In this document: piece after piece, positions 53,984 through 63,829 of the stretch
Layout of the letters: the number at the start of each line of letters is the position of its first letter
Numbering within the stretch: the stretch's first letter is position 1
Origin: Campylobacter fetus subsp. fetus
GTDB taxonomy: Bacteria; Campylobacterota; Campylobacteria; Campylobacterales; Campylobacteraceae
Direction: 5' to 3'
Length of the DNA: 64,000 bases
Assembly (NCBI RefSeq): GCF_900475935.1
Contig: NZ_LS483431.1
Span: forward strand, 1,699,254-1,763,253
Program-made: the position numbers and the translations under genes
The notes under the pieces: generated by a model
Databases searched by the model: none
What the model saw: only the letters and a program-made list of their open reading frames with translations
Told to the model about the DNA's origin: nothing

Positions 53984-54742
53984 ATGGATAAATTTGCAAA
54001 ACGTATAATTCCTTGTTTGGATGTAAATAATGGACGCGTGGTAAAAGGTATAAATTTCGTAGGACTTCGCGACGCAGGAGATCCGGTCGAAGTTGCCAAA
54101 CGCTACAACGACGAAGGCGCTGATGAGCTTTGTTTTTTAGACATCACTGCAAGTAGCGACGGTAGAGATACTATCGTACATGTAGTAGAAGAAGTAGCAA
54201 GGCAGCTTTTTATACCTCTAACAGTCGGCGGCGGTATAAGAAAAATAGATGATATCTCAAGACTTTTAAACGTAGGTTGCGATAAAGTAAGTCTAAACTC
54301 CGCAGCCATTCACAATCCAAATTTGATAAGCGAAGCTGCAAATAAATTCGGCTCACAATGCGTAGTCGTAGCTATAGACGTAAAAAAAGTGGACGGGAGC
54401 TATCACGTATTTATAAACGGCGGTAGAGTAGATACTAAAATCGACGCTTATGAATGGGCAAAAAAAGTTTATGAACTAGGCGCAGGAGAGATACTGCTAA
54501 CTTCTATGGATAGCGACGGCACAAAAAACGGCTACGACCTTGAAGTCACATCTAAAATATCAAATTTAGTCGGCATCCCGGTCATCGCAAGCGGTGGTGC
54601 CGGAACTATGGAGCATATCTTAGAAGCGTTTAAATTCGGCGCTGACGCTGCGCTTGCTGCAAGTATATTTCACTATAAAGAGATAGAAATATCGGAGCTC
54701 AAAAAATACCTTTTAGCAAACGATATCGGAGTTAGAATTTGA
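53984..54742 (+). CDS. hisF: Imidazole glycerol phosphate synthase subunit HisF
   Basis: Cyclase half of the HisFH enzyme in histidine synthesis. It is a 252-residue TIM barrel starting [19 protein letters not shown], with the catalytic Asp in that CLDV and a second in [13 protein letters not shown], and the phosphate sites TVGGGIR and ASGGAG. hisH is not adjacent. The next gene begins 4 bp before its stop. Confidence 0.96.
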   Translation: MDKFAKRIIPCLDVNNGRVVKGINFVGLRDAGDPVEVAKRYNDEGADELCFLDITASSDGRDTIVHVVEEVARQLFIPLTVGGGIRKIDDISRLLNVGCDKVSLNSAAIHNPNLISEAANKFGSQCVVVAIDVKKVDGSYHVFINGGRVDTKIDAYEWAKKVYELGAGEILLTSMDSDGTKNGYDLEVTSKISNLVGIPVIASGGAGTMEHILEAFKFGADAALAASIFHYKEIEISELKKYLLANDIGVRI

Positions 54743-55278
54743 TAGTTTGCGCCGGACTTAATGAGAGTTTTGAATTTGCCGTTCCGATAGGTGTAGGAAT
54801 CGCAAGCTCAGCTATAAATTTAACTAAATTATTAACTGCAAATAAAGCAGACGAGATCATTTTTGTGGGAACTTGCGGATTATATAAAGATGGAAATCTT
54901 TTAGATATTTATGAGAGTAAAACAGCCGTAAATTTAGAAATTTCGTCCTTGCTTGGACTTTCATATTCTCCACTATTTTCTTCGCCGATTGTGCAAAATT
55001 TGAAATATGTTTCACAAGAAACATTGATAACGAACTCATCAAATTTTATAACAACGAATAGAGATATCGCACAAAAATTTAGCAAACTTGGACTTTTTAT
55101 GGAAAATATGGAGCTATACTCCGTCTTAGAAACGGCAAAACAATTTAAAATTCCTGCTCGCGGGATTCTATGCGCTACAAACTTTTGTGAACCTAACGCG
55201 CATAATGAATTTATAAAAAACCATAAAAAAGCAAAGCTAAATTTAGAAAAATATTTGAAAGAAAGAGACATTATATGA
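54739..55278 (+). CDS. Nucleoside phosphorylase-like protein
   Basis: A 179-residue protein with features of the PNP/MTAN fold: [20 protein letters not shown] with an N-terminal strand, [11 protein letters not shown] as the central glycine strand, and [14 protein letters not shown], which matches the ribose-binding MExE segment of the family (MENMELY). It is shorter than active enzymes (about 230), so part of the fold is missing. C. jejuni has a homologue at the same place, between rsmA and rlmN. It starts with TTG overlapping the hisF stop, because no ATG lies near the conserved start. Confidence 0.7.
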   Translation: MIVCAGLNESFEFAVPIGVGIASSAINLTKLLTANKADEIIFVGTCGLYKDGNLLDIYESKTAVNLEISSLLGLSYSPLFSSPIVQNLKYVSQETLITNSSNFITTNRDIAQKFSKLGLFMENMELYSVLETAKQFKIPARGILCATNFCEPNAHNEFIKNHKKAKLNLEKYLKERDII

Positions 55279-56339
55279 GAAATTTATTAGATCTATCTCA
55301 AGATGAATTAGCAAATTTACTATCACCGAAATTTAGAGCTAAACAAATTTATGAGTGGGTTTATAAGAAAAATGCAAGAAGTTTTGATGAGATGACTAAC
55401 ATATCAAAAGATGTTAGAGAAAATTTGAAAAGCGAATTTTACCTTGATCCACTAACTTGCGTTAGGAGTGAAACCAGCAAAGACGGAAGCATAAAGTATC
55501 TATTTAAACTAACAGATGGCAAAACTATCGAAAGTGTTTTACTACCTATGAAAGAGGAAATTTCAAGCGAGGATGGCAGCGTAGAACGTCACTCGCGTTA
55601 TACTATCTGTGTTAGTTCGCAAGTCGGCTGTAAGATGGGCTGTAGCTTTTGCCTAACGGCTAAAGGTGGATTTGTTAGAAATCTCAGCGCCGGAGAGATC
55701 GTAGCACAAATTTTATGGATAAAAAGAGAAAATAATATACCTTACGAACGCAGAGTAAATGTCGTATATATGGGTATGGGCGAACCGCTTGATAATCTTA
55801 CTAACGTTAGTAAAGCAGTTAGCATTCTAAAAGACAACGACGGACTTGCTATCGGCGCTAGACGTCAGACTATAAGCACTAGCGGACTTGCGTCTCAGAT
55901 AAAAAAACTAGGTGAGCTTGACCTTGGAGTGCTTCTAGCTATATCGCTTCACGCCGTAACAGATGAGCTTCGCGCAAAACTTATGCCGATAAACAAAGCT
56001 TATAACATAGCTGCCGTTATGGACGCAGTGAGAGCTTTTCCCATCGATATGAGAAAAAGAGTTATGTTTGAATATCTTATAATGGATAAAGTCAATGACA
56101 ATCTAAGCGACGCAAAAGCACTTGTCAAACTTCTACACGGTATAAAAGCAAAAGTAAATTTAATACTTTTCAATCCGCATGAAGGAAGCCAGTACCAAAG
56201 ACCGAGCATAGAAAACGTGGACAATTTCAGAACTTATCTGCAAAGTCGCGGCGTAACTTGCACTATTCGTCAAAGTAAAGGACTTGATATAAGTGCTGCT
56301 TGTGGTCAGCTAAAAGAGAGAAGTAAGGTTGAAATGTGA
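55275..56339 (+). CDS. rlmN: 23S rRNA/tRNA adenine-C2 methyltransferase RlmN
   Basis: Radical-SAM enzyme that methylates A2503 of 23S rRNA and A37 of some tRNAs. It has 354 residues. The [4Fe-4S] cysteines are C119, C123 and C126 in [17 protein letters not shown], the TISTSGL segment and the C-terminal [20 protein letters not shown] with the methyl-carrying and acceptor cysteines are all present. It overlaps both neighbours by 4 bp. Confidence 0.96.
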   Translation: MRNLLDLSQDELANLLSPKFRAKQIYEWVYKKNARSFDEMTNISKDVRENLKSEFYLDPLTCVRSETSKDGSIKYLFKLTDGKTIESVLLPMKEEISSEDGSVERHSRYTICVSSQVGCKMGCSFCLTAKGGFVRNLSAGEIVAQILWIKRENNIPYERRVNVVYMGMGEPLDNLTNVSKAVSILKDNDGLAIGARRQTISTSGLASQIKKLGELDLGVLLAISLHAVTDELRAKLMPINKAYNIAAVMDAVRAFPIDMRKRVMFEYLIMDKVNDNLSDAKALVKLLHGIKAKVNLILFNPHEGSQYQRPSIENVDNFRTYLQSRGVTCTIRQSKGLDISAACGQLKERSKVEM

Positions 56340-56635
56340 GTTCAAAAAGAGAATTTTTAGACTTTGTTTTAGAAGGTTTAGACAACATCAGCTTTAAAGT
56401 GATGATGGGCGAATTCATACTATATTATAAAGGCAAAATCATAGGCGGAATATATGATGATAGACTACTAATAAAAAAGACGAAATCCGCCGAAAAAATC
56501 ATAAAAAATATAAAATACGGACTACCATATCCTAATGCAAAAGAGATGATTTTGATCGAGAACTTAGAAGATAAAAAATATTTAATGCAACTTTTTAAAG
56601 AAATTTATCAAGAATTATACGTCAAAGGAATATAA
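56336..56635 (+). CDS. TfoX N-terminal domain protein
   Basis: A 99-residue protein that consists of the TfoX_N domain alone: [30 protein letters not shown] is its core (the central segment is [14 protein letters not shown]). Full-length TfoX/Sxy controls competence in gamma-proteobacteria, but single-domain members are common and of unknown function. GTG start, 4-bp overlap with rlmN. Confidence 0.85.
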   Translation: MSSKREFLDFVLEGLDNISFKVMMGEFILYYKGKIIGGIYDDRLLIKKTKSAEKIIKNIKYGLPYPNAKEMILIENLEDKKYLMQLFKEIYQELYVKGI

Positions 56636-56638
56636 AAA

Positions 56639-56737
56639 ATGAATCTACTAGATATAGTTCAAATCTGTTTTATCGCAATTGTAGTGATAATAGGTCTTAG
56701 CGGAATTTTATTCGTCATAAAAAATGAAAAGAAATAA
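56639..56737 (+). CDS. 32-residue hydrophobic membrane peptide
   Basis: ATG at 56639 opens 33 codons, 3 bp after the TfoX-like stop. The product starts MNLLDIVQ, has one membrane segment (ICFIAIVVIIGLSGILFVI) and ends KNEKK. AAAGGA is 11 nt before it, a little far. A small hydrophobic protein gene is found at the same position, close behind rlmN, in C. jejuni, which supports a real gene. Function unknown. Confidence 0.6.
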   Translation: MNLLDIVQICFIAIVVIIGLSGILFVIKNEKK

Positions 56738-56785
56738 AAATTTATAAAGCGTATTTTAGGATCACTGCTATATTAAATTTCAAAA

Positions 56786-57745
56786 TTATTTATTAAAATT
56801 AAAATCTTGTTCTGATCTTATCTCAAATACTTGATCTTTAAATTTAAATTTAACTGATTTTGCGTGGAGCATTAGCCTTGATGCTCCAGTATTTTTCACC
56901 CTATCGCGCTCGCTCATCACGCCATCTAAAATTTGCTCTACATTAAATTTATCCAAGCCGTAAATCGGATCACCCAAAATTCTATGTTTCATATGAAACA
57001 AATGTAAGCGAATCTGATGTTGTCTTCCGGTGAGTGGATAACACTCAACCAAGCTGATATCAAATTTAGGATAATACTCTACGAGTTTTACTACGGTCAC
57101 AGCTCTCTTTCCTTCCGGACAAATTTCCATTCTGATTTTTATATCATCATAATCTTTTGTTATATCCATATTTTTATCGATAACAAAACCTTGGATATTA
57201 TCAAAAAATTCTAGCTTATCTTTAAAATCCTCAAAGTCATTTATATGAAATTTATCAAGTCCATTACCGTCAAATTTGCCTCTCACAAAAGCCAGATAAG
57301 TTTTTGCTACTGCCCTATTTTCAAAAGATTTTTTTAAATTTAACGCGGAATTCGCATTTTTAGCCACAACGATAACTCCGCTTGTTTCTCGGTCAAGTCT
57401 ATGGGCAACACAAGCTTTTTTGCCCCACAAAGACCAAATTTCATCACATAAACTATACTCGCAATTTCTACCATTTGGATGAGATAAAACTCCGCTTGGT
57501 TTATCAAATACACCAAACTCGTCACATTCAAATATAGGTTTTAATCCCTTTGGCTCACACTCGTAATCTATAAAATAAGCTTCCCCGAAAACCGGATCGT
57601 TTTTACCGCAAACAGCGTCATTTACGAGCAATCTACCTTTGTCACAAAGCTTTTGAGCTTCTTTCATACTATAACCTAAATTTAAAAAAATACGGTAAGC
57701 TTTTTCGCCCAAAAAATATCCTAATTTAAACTTTTTATAAGCCAT
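56786..57745 (-). CDS. RluA-family pseudouridine synthase
   Basis: A 319-residue RNA pseudouridine synthase. The N-terminal S4-like part (FLNLGYSMKEAQKLCDKGRLLVND) is followed by the RluA motif HRLDRETSGVIVVAKN with catalytic Asp, near residue 115, and the C-terminal GRQHQIRLHLFHMKHRILGDPIYG. The target uridines are not evident. It is divergent from purB in the same order as in C. jejuni. Confidence 0.92.
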   Translation of the reverse strand: MAYKKFKLGYFLGEKAYRIFLNLGYSMKEAQKLCDKGRLLVNDAVCGKNDPVFGEAYFIDYECEPKGLKPIFECDEFGVFDKPSGVLSHPNGRNCEYSLCDEIWSLWGKKACVAHRLDRETSGVIVVAKNANSALNLKKSFENRAVAKTYLAFVRGKFDGNGLDKFHINDFEDFKDKLEFFDNIQGFVIDKNMDITKDYDDIKIRMEICPEGKRAVTVVKLVEYYPKFDISLVECYPLTGRQHQIRLHLFHMKHRILGDPIYGLDKFNVEQILDGVMSERDRVKNTGASRLMLHAKSVKFKFKDQVFEIRSEQDFNFNK

Positions 57746-57769
57746 TTCTAACCAACATTTCAGCCTTAT

Positions 57770-57803
57770 TTTTGTATAATTTCAACTTAAAAATTATACA
57801 AAA
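57770..57803. promoter_or_regulatory. Palindromic divergent promoter of the RluA-type gene and purB
   Basis: TTTTGTATAATTT at 57770-57782 and AAATTATACAAAA at 57791-57803 are perfect 13-bp inverted copies with 8 bp between them. Each arm holds a TATAAT in the outward reading frame of one gene (plus strand 57775-57780, minus strand 57798-57793). The two start sites would overlap in the middle. Confidence 0.5.
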
Positions 57804-57826
57804 TTTATTATAAAAAAGGGTATAAA

Positions 57827-59155
57827 GTGGTAGATAGATACTCCAGAAAAATTATGAGCGATAAATGGAGCATGCAAGCAAAATATGATGCTTGGCTAAA
57901 AGTAGAACTAGCAGCTGTAAAAGCATGGAATAAACTAGACTTTATCCCAGATGATGACTGTGAAAAAATATGCAAAAACGCTAAATTCGATATAGCTCGC
58001 ATAGACGAGATAGAAAAAACTACGAAACACGACGTTATAGCCTTTTTAACTAGCGTAAGCGAAAGCTTAGGAGAAGAGAGTCGTTTCGTACATTTTGGTA
58101 TGACGAGCAGTGACTGTATAGATACTGCTGTCGCACTTCAGATAAAAGATAGTTTAGATCTCATACTTGAAGATATATCAAATTTAATGAATGCTTTAAA
58201 GACTCGCGCGATAGAACATAAAAATACGCTTATGGTAGGTCGCAGCCACGGAATTCACGGTGAGCCGATAACATTTGGTTTAGTGCTTGCTATATGGTAT
58301 GACGAGATAAAAAGAGCTTACGAACTTCTAGAACATGCTAAAAAGACGATAAGCGTAGGTATGATAAGCGGAGCTATGGGAAACTTCGCTCACGCTCCGC
58401 TTGAGCTTGAAGAGCTTGTTTGTGAGTATCTTGGTCTAAGTCCTGCTCCAGCGTCAAATCAAGTCATACAAAGAGACAGATACGCTCAAGTTGTAAGTGC
58501 GCTTGCCCTGCTCGCTAGTAGTTGCGAAAAAATAGCGGTCGCGATAAGGCACTATCAAAGAACAGAAGTTTATGAAGCCGAAGAGTACTTTAGTCCCGGA
58601 CAAAAAGGCTCAAGCGCTATGCCTCATAAAAGAAATCCAGTCTTAAGCGAAAACGTGACCGGTCTTTGTAGAATGATCCGCTCATACACTATCCCGGCTA
58701 TGGAAAACGTAGCTTTATGGCACGAAAGAGATATCAGCCATAGCTCAGTCGAGAGATTTATACTTCCTGATAGTTTCGTAACGACTGATTTTATGCTAAA
58801 TCGTCTTACGAATTTAATCTCAAATTTAGTAGTATATCCGGAAAATATGATGAAAAATCTAAATCTAACCGGCGGACTTGTATTTTCTCAACGTGTCTTG
58901 CTTGAACTTCCAAAACGAGAAGTTAGCCGCGAAGATGCTTATAAAATCGTCCAAAGAAATGCTATGAAAGTATGGGCTGATCTGCAAGAAGGCAAAAAAG
59001 CCATAGACGAAAACGGACACAGTCTATTTTTACAAAATTTACTAAACGACATCGATCTAAGAGCAAAATTAAACGAAAAAGAGATAAAAGAGTGCTTTGA
59101 CTATAGCTACTATACAAAGAACGTAGATAAAATCTTTAAAAGAGTATTTAAATAG
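57827..59155 (+). CDS. purB: Adenylosuccinate lyase
   Basis: Acts twice in purine synthesis, on SAICAR and on adenylosuccinate, releasing fumarate. It has 442 residues, GTG start after AAGGG. Family signature GSSAMPHKRNPVLSE near residue 262 carries the catalytic serine loop. HDVIAFLTSVSE with the general-acid His region and GMTSSDCIDTA are also seen. Followed by a strong terminator. Confidence 0.96.
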   Translation: MVDRYSRKIMSDKWSMQAKYDAWLKVELAAVKAWNKLDFIPDDDCEKICKNAKFDIARIDEIEKTTKHDVIAFLTSVSESLGEESRFVHFGMTSSDCIDTAVALQIKDSLDLILEDISNLMNALKTRAIEHKNTLMVGRSHGIHGEPITFGLVLAIWYDEIKRAYELLEHAKKTISVGMISGAMGNFAHAPLELEELVCEYLGLSPAPASNQVIQRDRYAQVVSALALLASSCEKIAVAIRHYQRTEVYEAEEYFSPGQKGSSAMPHKRNPVLSENVTGLCRMIRSYTIPAMENVALWHERDISHSSVERFILPDSFVTTDFMLNRLTNLISNLVVYPENMMKNLNLTGGLVFSQRVLLELPKREVSREDAYKIVQRNAMKVWADLQEGKKAIDENGHSLFLQNLLNDIDLRAKLNEKEIKECFDYSYYTKNVDKIFKRVFK

Positions 59156-59168
59156 TACTAAATAATAC

Positions 59169-59200
59169 AGCTAAATTTAGTCGGCAAATTTAGCTTTTTT
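59169..59200 (+). terminator. Terminator of purB
   Basis: A 9-bp perfect stem, GCTAAATTT / AAATTTAGC, with a 7-nt loop is followed by six T. It starts 15 bp after the purB stop and is the clearest rho-independent terminator in the window. Confidence 0.85.
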
Positions 59201-59231
59201 GATAATCAAATTTAAAAGGTCAAACATATAA

Positions 59232-61607
59232 ATGAAAGTCATAAAACGTAACGGAAGAACAGAAGAATTAGATATTTCAAAGATTAAAAAATACACAAGC
59301 GAAGCAGTAGCAGGCTTAGACAACGTAAGTCTCAGCGAGCTTGAAGTAGACGCGAAAATTCAGTTTCGCGACAATATCACTACCGAAGAAATTCAACAAA
59401 CTCTCATAAAAACCGCAGTTGATAAGATAGATATAGATCGCCCGAACTGGACATTCGTAGCAGCAAGACTATTTTTATACGATTTATATCACAAAACAAC
59501 CGGATTTAGCGGATACAACTCGCTCAAAGAGTATTTTGAAAAAGGTGAAAAAAACGGACGCATACTTCTTGGTCTAAAAGAAAAATACGATCTTGAAGAT
59601 CTAAACGCATATATAAAGCCTGAACGTGATTTGCAATTTACCTATCTTGGTATAAAAACGCTTTATGATAGATATCTTATAAAAGATAGAAATGCAAAAC
59701 CTATCGAGCTACCTCAACATATGTTTATGGCAATCGCTATGTTTTTAGCTCAAAATGAGCTTGACTCTCAAAGCTGGGCAAAGAAATTTTACGATCTGAT
59801 AAGTAAATTTGAAGTGATGCTTGCGACTCCTACTTTAAGCAACGCTAGAACCACTCGACATCAGCTCTCAAGCTGCTATGTCGGAAGTACTCCTGATAAT
59901 ATAGAAGGAATTTTCGATAGCTATAAAGAGATGGCGTTGCTTTCTAAATTCGGCGGCGGTATCGGCTGGGACTGGTGTAAAGTGCGCGCGATGGGCGGAA
60001 GTATAGACGGACATAAAAACGCTGCGGGCGGCATAATTCCGTTTTTAAAAGTTACAAACGATATAGCAGTCGCAGTCGATCAGCTAGGAACTAGAAAAGG
60101 CGCCATCGCGGTTTATATCGAGCCTTGGCATATGGACGTAAGTGACTTTTTAGATCTACGTAAAAACTCGGGCGAAGAGCGCAGACGTGCTCATGAGCTA
60201 TTTCCTGCTTTATGGATAAATGATCTTTTTATGAAAAGACTTAGCCAAAATGAGAGATGGACTCTATTTGATCCGGCTGATACTCCAGATCTTTGCGATT
60301 TATACGGCGACGAGTTTGAAAAACGCTATATCGAGTATGAAAAAGATCCACATATAGCTAAGAGTAGTATGCTAGCAAAAGAGCTTTGGAAAAAGATACT
60401 TACAAACTATTTTGAGACCGGAATGCCGTTTTTATGCTTTAAAGATAATGCAAACAGAGCCAACCCAAATGCTCATAAAGGTATCATAAGAAGCTCAAAT
60501 TTATGCACCGAGATATTTCAAAATACAGAGCCGAATTACTACCAAACAAAAGTCGTTTTTGATGATGGAAGTTTTAAGCTATTTGATGAGAGTGAAGATA
60601 TAACCGTAGATGGTGGATATACTAAAAAAGCGAAAAAAATAACCGCTCTTGATAGACTTTATAATAAAGATATATTTATAGTAGAAAAAGGTATAAAAGA
60701 GGGAAAAACTGCCGTTTGCAACCTAGCAAGTATAAACTTAAGCAAGATAAACTCAAAAGAAGATATCGCAAGAGTCGTGCCTATCGCTATAAGAATGCTT
60801 GATAATGTTATAGATCTAAATTTCTACCCTCACGCTAAAGTCAAACATACGAATTTAGCCAGTCGTTCAATCGGGCTTGGAGTTATGGGTGAGGCGCAGA
60901 TGTTAGCCGAAAAAGGTATTATTTGGGGAAGTTATGAACATCTTGAGTTTATAGATGAAGTAATGGAAAACATTAGTTATAACGCCATCTATGCTTCATC
61001 TAATTTAGCTGTTGAAAAAGGAGCTTATCCTGATTTTGAAGGTTCAAACTGGTCAAAAGGTATATTTCCTATTGATATGGCAAATAAAAACGCAAAAGCT
61101 CTTATAAACAGAGGCGGACTATTTGATCAAAATAGCTGCGACTGGGAAAAACTAAGAGCGAAAGTAAAAGAAGGCGGAATGAGAAACGGTTATCTTATGG
61201 CAATCGCTCCGACTTCAAGTATAAGCATTTTAGTAGGAACTACTCAAACAATCGAACCTGTTTATAAACGTAAATGGTTTGAACAAAATTTATCCGGAAT
61301 GATACCTTCTGTAGTACCAAATTTAAATACCGAAACTTGGCAATTTTATACACCAGCTTACGAACTCGATCAAAAGCTTATCATAAAAGCCGGAGCCGTA
61401 CGTCAAAAATGGATAGATCAAGGTCAAAGCTTAAATATATTTATGAGCTTAGACAAAGCTAGCGGAAGATATCTAAGCGAAATTTACACTCTAGCTTGGG
61501 AATTAGGCGTAAAATCTACTTACTATTTAAGAAGTGAAAGTCCGGATTCTAGTCATCTTGATAACAAACCTATGGATAGAAGCGTAGAGTGTGAGGGTTG
61601 TCAGTAA
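59232..61607 (+). CDS. nrdA: Class Ia ribonucleotide reductase alpha subunit
   Basis: Reduces ribonucleoside diphosphates to deoxy forms. It has 791 residues. An ATP-cone regulatory domain occupies about residues 1-90 (MKVIKRNGRTEELDISKIKK in outline). Active-site parts are C215 in SSCYVG, NLCTEI with the radical Cys C425 and Glu, and the C-terminal thiol pair C787/C790 in ECEGCQ. nrdB is not adjacent, as in C. jejuni. The start follows an AAAGG site at moderate distance. Confidence 0.96.
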   Translation: MKVIKRNGRTEELDISKIKKYTSEAVAGLDNVSLSELEVDAKIQFRDNITTEEIQQTLIKTAVDKIDIDRPNWTFVAARLFLYDLYHKTTGFSGYNSLKEYFEKGEKNGRILLGLKEKYDLEDLNAYIKPERDLQFTYLGIKTLYDRYLIKDRNAKPIELPQHMFMAIAMFLAQNELDSQSWAKKFYDLISKFEVMLATPTLSNARTTRHQLSSCYVGSTPDNIEGIFDSYKEMALLSKFGGGIGWDWCKVRAMGGSIDGHKNAAGGIIPFLKVTNDIAVAVDQLGTRKGAIAVYIEPWHMDVSDFLDLRKNSGEERRRAHELFPALWINDLFMKRLSQNERWTLFDPADTPDLCDLYGDEFEKRYIEYEKDPHIAKSSMLAKELWKKILTNYFETGMPFLCFKDNANRANPNAHKGIIRSSNLCTEIFQNTEPNYYQTKVVFDDGSFKLFDESEDITVDGGYTKKAKKITALDRLYNKDIFIVEKGIKEGKTAVCNLASINLSKINSKEDIARVVPIAIRMLDNVIDLNFYPHAKVKHTNLASRSIGLGVMGEAQMLAEKGIIWGSYEHLEFIDEVMENISYNAIYASSNLAVEKGAYPDFEGSNWSKGIFPIDMANKNAKALINRGGLFDQNSCDWEKLRAKVKEGGMRNGYLMAIAPTSSISILVGTTQTIEPVYKRKWFEQNLSGMIPSVVPNLNTETWQFYTPAYELDQKLIIKAGAVRQKWIDQGQSLNIFMSLDKASGRYLSEIYTLAWELGVKSTYYLRSESPDSSHLDNKPMDRSVECEGCQ

Positions 61608-61663
61608 GATATTTTCAAACTCAAATTTAAACTAAAAAACTTCTTAAACCTACTTTTTTAATT

Positions 61664-61695
61664 GGCGTCAGACAAAATTTTAAATCTCTGACGTC
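61664..61695 (+). terminator. Hairpin after nrdA
   Basis: GGCGTCAGA at 61664-61672 pairs with TCTGACGTC at 61687-61695 (one G-U), 57 bp after the nrdA stop. There is no T-run after it. It could be a terminator or a stabilising 3' structure. The rest of the 228-bp gap is AT-rich and holds the promoter of the permease gene. Confidence 0.45.
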
Positions 61696-61795
61696 GAAAT
61701 AAACCTAAATTTACAAAATAACCCATTGAATAATAAATTATATTTTAAATTTAAAATTACTTTTGATGAAAAATAATTTTTCAGTCAATTTTCGA

Positions 61796-61801
61796 TATAA
61801 T
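61796..61801 (+). promoter_or_regulatory. -10 box of the lysP-like permease gene
   Basis: A perfect TATAAT, preceded by TTTCGA, lies 35 bp before the GTG start. AAAGGAG follows as ribosome-binding site. No regulatory site is evident near it. Confidence 0.5.
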
Positions 61802-61835
61802 TGAAAGTTTTTTAAAATCAATCAAAGGAGTTCTT

Positions 61836-63305
61836 GTGGATAATCTACACGAACATAAACTAAAGCGTGGTATGAACTCACGCCATTTAAATATGATAGC
61901 AATCGGCGGAGCTATAGGCGCTGGATTATTTGTAGCTAGCGGAAATACGATCGCTACGGCCGGTCCTGGAGGAGCACTTTTAGCTTACGCATTAATAGGT
62001 TTTATGGTATATCTGCTTATGCAAAGCCTTGGAGAAATGGCTACGTATATGCCAGTCGCCGGAAGCTTTGAAGAATATAGCGCTAGATTTATCAGTCCAT
62101 CTTTTGGATTTGCCATCGGTTGGAATTACTGGTTTAATTGCGCTATAACAGTCGCGGCCGAGCTTGTAGCAGCGGCGATAGTTATGAAATTTTGGTTTCC
62201 GGATGTTCCATCTACTCTCTGGTCTGCTCTATTTTTGAGCGTTATTATTATTATAAATTATTTTAGTTCGGGTGTTTTTGGAGAGAGTGAGTTTTGGTTT
62301 GCTCTTATAAAAGTTGTGACTGTTTTGGCTTTTATAATCCTTGGTTTAGCAATGATATTTGGTATTATGAACGGTCATTCTGGCGGCTTTTCAAACTGGA
62401 CTTTAGTGAGTGATAGCGGAGAGTCCGCACCATTTGTAAATGGCTGGTTCGGGATACTTGCCGTGTTTATGGTGGCTGGTTTTAGCTTTCAAGGAACCGA
62501 ATTAGTTGCAGTGGCTGCAGGAGAGGCAAAAAATCCTGAAAAAAGTATACCAAAAGCGATAAATGCGATATTTTGGCGAATTTTACTTTTTTATATTTTT
62601 GCGATCGCGATAATAGGAACTTTAGTTCCGTTCACTGATCCAAATTTACTTAGAAACGATGAAACAGACATAGCTCAAAGTCCATTTACTATGGTATTTA
62701 ATCGCGCCGGTATAGCATTTGCCGCTAGCGTTATGAATGCGGTTATTTTTACTGCTATTTTTAGTGCCGGAAACTCATGGTTATACTCTAGTACAAGAAT
62801 GCTCTACGCTCTAGCCCACTCAGGCAAAGCTCCAAAGATATTTGGTAAAACAAACAAAAGAGGTGTTCCTATCTACGCTCTTATCGCTACGGCTATCATC
62901 GGAGCAGCTTGTTTTTTCACATCGTTTATGGGGGACGGCTCAGCTTATAGTTGGCTTATAAATGCTTCTGCGCTTGCCGGATTTATCACATGGATGGGTG
63001 TAGCATGGGCACATTATAAATTTAGAAAAGCTTATGTTTTACAAGGCAATGATCCTGCAAATTTACCGTTTCGCGCAAAATGGTATCCTCTTGGGCCTAC
63101 TCTTGCTCTTATTATGTGCGCTATCGTAATCATAGGACAAAACTTTGAGTCATTTATGCAAGGCAAAGATATGGTAAGCTTACTTACAAGTTATGTAGGA
63201 CTTTATCTATTTTTAGGAATTTGGTTTGTTCATAAAATCATGACAAAATCAAAACCGATTGATCCCCTAAAAGCAGATCTTAGCAGAAATCACGCTCATA
63301 TATAA
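61836..63305 (+). CDS. lysP: Amino acid permease, LysP-like
   Basis: A 489-residue APC-superfamily proton symporter with twelve membrane segments. The first segment IAIGGAIGAGLFVASG carries the unwound substrate motif GxIGxGLF, then TAGPGGALLAYALIGFMVYLL and GFAIGWNYWFNCAITVAAEL closely follow the lysine permease LysP. FQGTELVAVAAGEAKNPEKS is the loop before segment seven. Lysine is the likely substrate, though related permeases differ in few residues. GTG start with a perfect AAAGGAG 7 nt ahead. Confidence 0.85.
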   Translation: MDNLHEHKLKRGMNSRHLNMIAIGGAIGAGLFVASGNTIATAGPGGALLAYALIGFMVYLLMQSLGEMATYMPVAGSFEEYSARFISPSFGFAIGWNYWFNCAITVAAELVAAAIVMKFWFPDVPSTLWSALFLSVIIIINYFSSGVFGESEFWFALIKVVTVLAFIILGLAMIFGIMNGHSGGFSNWTLVSDSGESAPFVNGWFGILAVFMVAGFSFQGTELVAVAAGEAKNPEKSIPKAINAIFWRILLFYIFAIAIIGTLVPFTDPNLLRNDETDIAQSPFTMVFNRAGIAFAASVMNAVIFTAIFSAGNSWLYSSTRMLYALAHSGKAPKIFGKTNKRGVPIYALIATAIIGAACFFTSFMGDGSAYSWLINASALAGFITWMGVAWAHYKFRKAYVLQGNDPANLPFRAKWYPLGPTLALIMCAIVIIGQNFESFMQGKDMVSLLTSYVGLYLFLGIWFVHKIMTKSKPIDPLKADLSRNHAHI

Positions 63306-63328
63306 ATTTAAGAGCAAATTTAAAAAAT

Positions 63329-63352
63329 ATTTAGCGGAGCTTTCCGCTAAAT
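63329..63352. terminator. Bidirectional terminator between lysP and ruvC
   Basis: A 10-bp perfect stem built on TTTAGCGGA / TCCGCTAAA with a 4-nt GCTT loop and flanking A and T runs. It ends 1 bp before the ruvC stop codon and 24 bp after the permease stop, so it serves both convergent genes. Confidence 0.8.
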
Positions 63353-63829
63353 TTAACTAATTCTCACATTAAAACTATGTGTTAAAGCGATGGCTATAGC
63401 ATCAGTCACATCTAACGGCTTTATTTCTTGATTAATTCCAAGCATCTTTTTTACCATAAAAGCAACCTGCTCTTTTGCAGCCTTTGCCTTGCCTGTAACT
63501 GCTTTTTTGATCTGTAACGGAGTGTATTCACTAAATTCACCGTGAATTTGAAGTATTTTAAGACTAAGAGCGCCTCTGAATTGAGCAAGCTTTAAAACTG
63601 TTTTTGGATTGTGTGCATAAAATATATCTTCTATGGCTACGGCGTCTATTTTATGCGATTTAAATATAATATCTAGCCCCTCGCAAAGCTGAGTTATTTG
63701 ATATTGTAAGCTATCTTGTTTTATTTTTATCAAACCTGCTTCTATTAACGTTTTTTTATTTCCCGTTTTTTCAATTACAGCATAACCACAATTTCTAGTT
63801 CCGGGATCAATTCCTAAAATTTTCATCAC
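63353..63829 (-). CDS. ruvC: Holliday junction resolvase RuvC
   Basis: Endonuclease that cuts Holliday junctions with RuvAB. It has 158 residues. The four acidic residues are in [14 protein letters not shown] (Asp6), [10 protein letters not shown] (Glu) and [12 protein letters not shown] (two Asp). [14 protein letters not shown] is also conserved. The start is ATG at 63829, or a second ATG one codon later. Confidence 0.95.
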
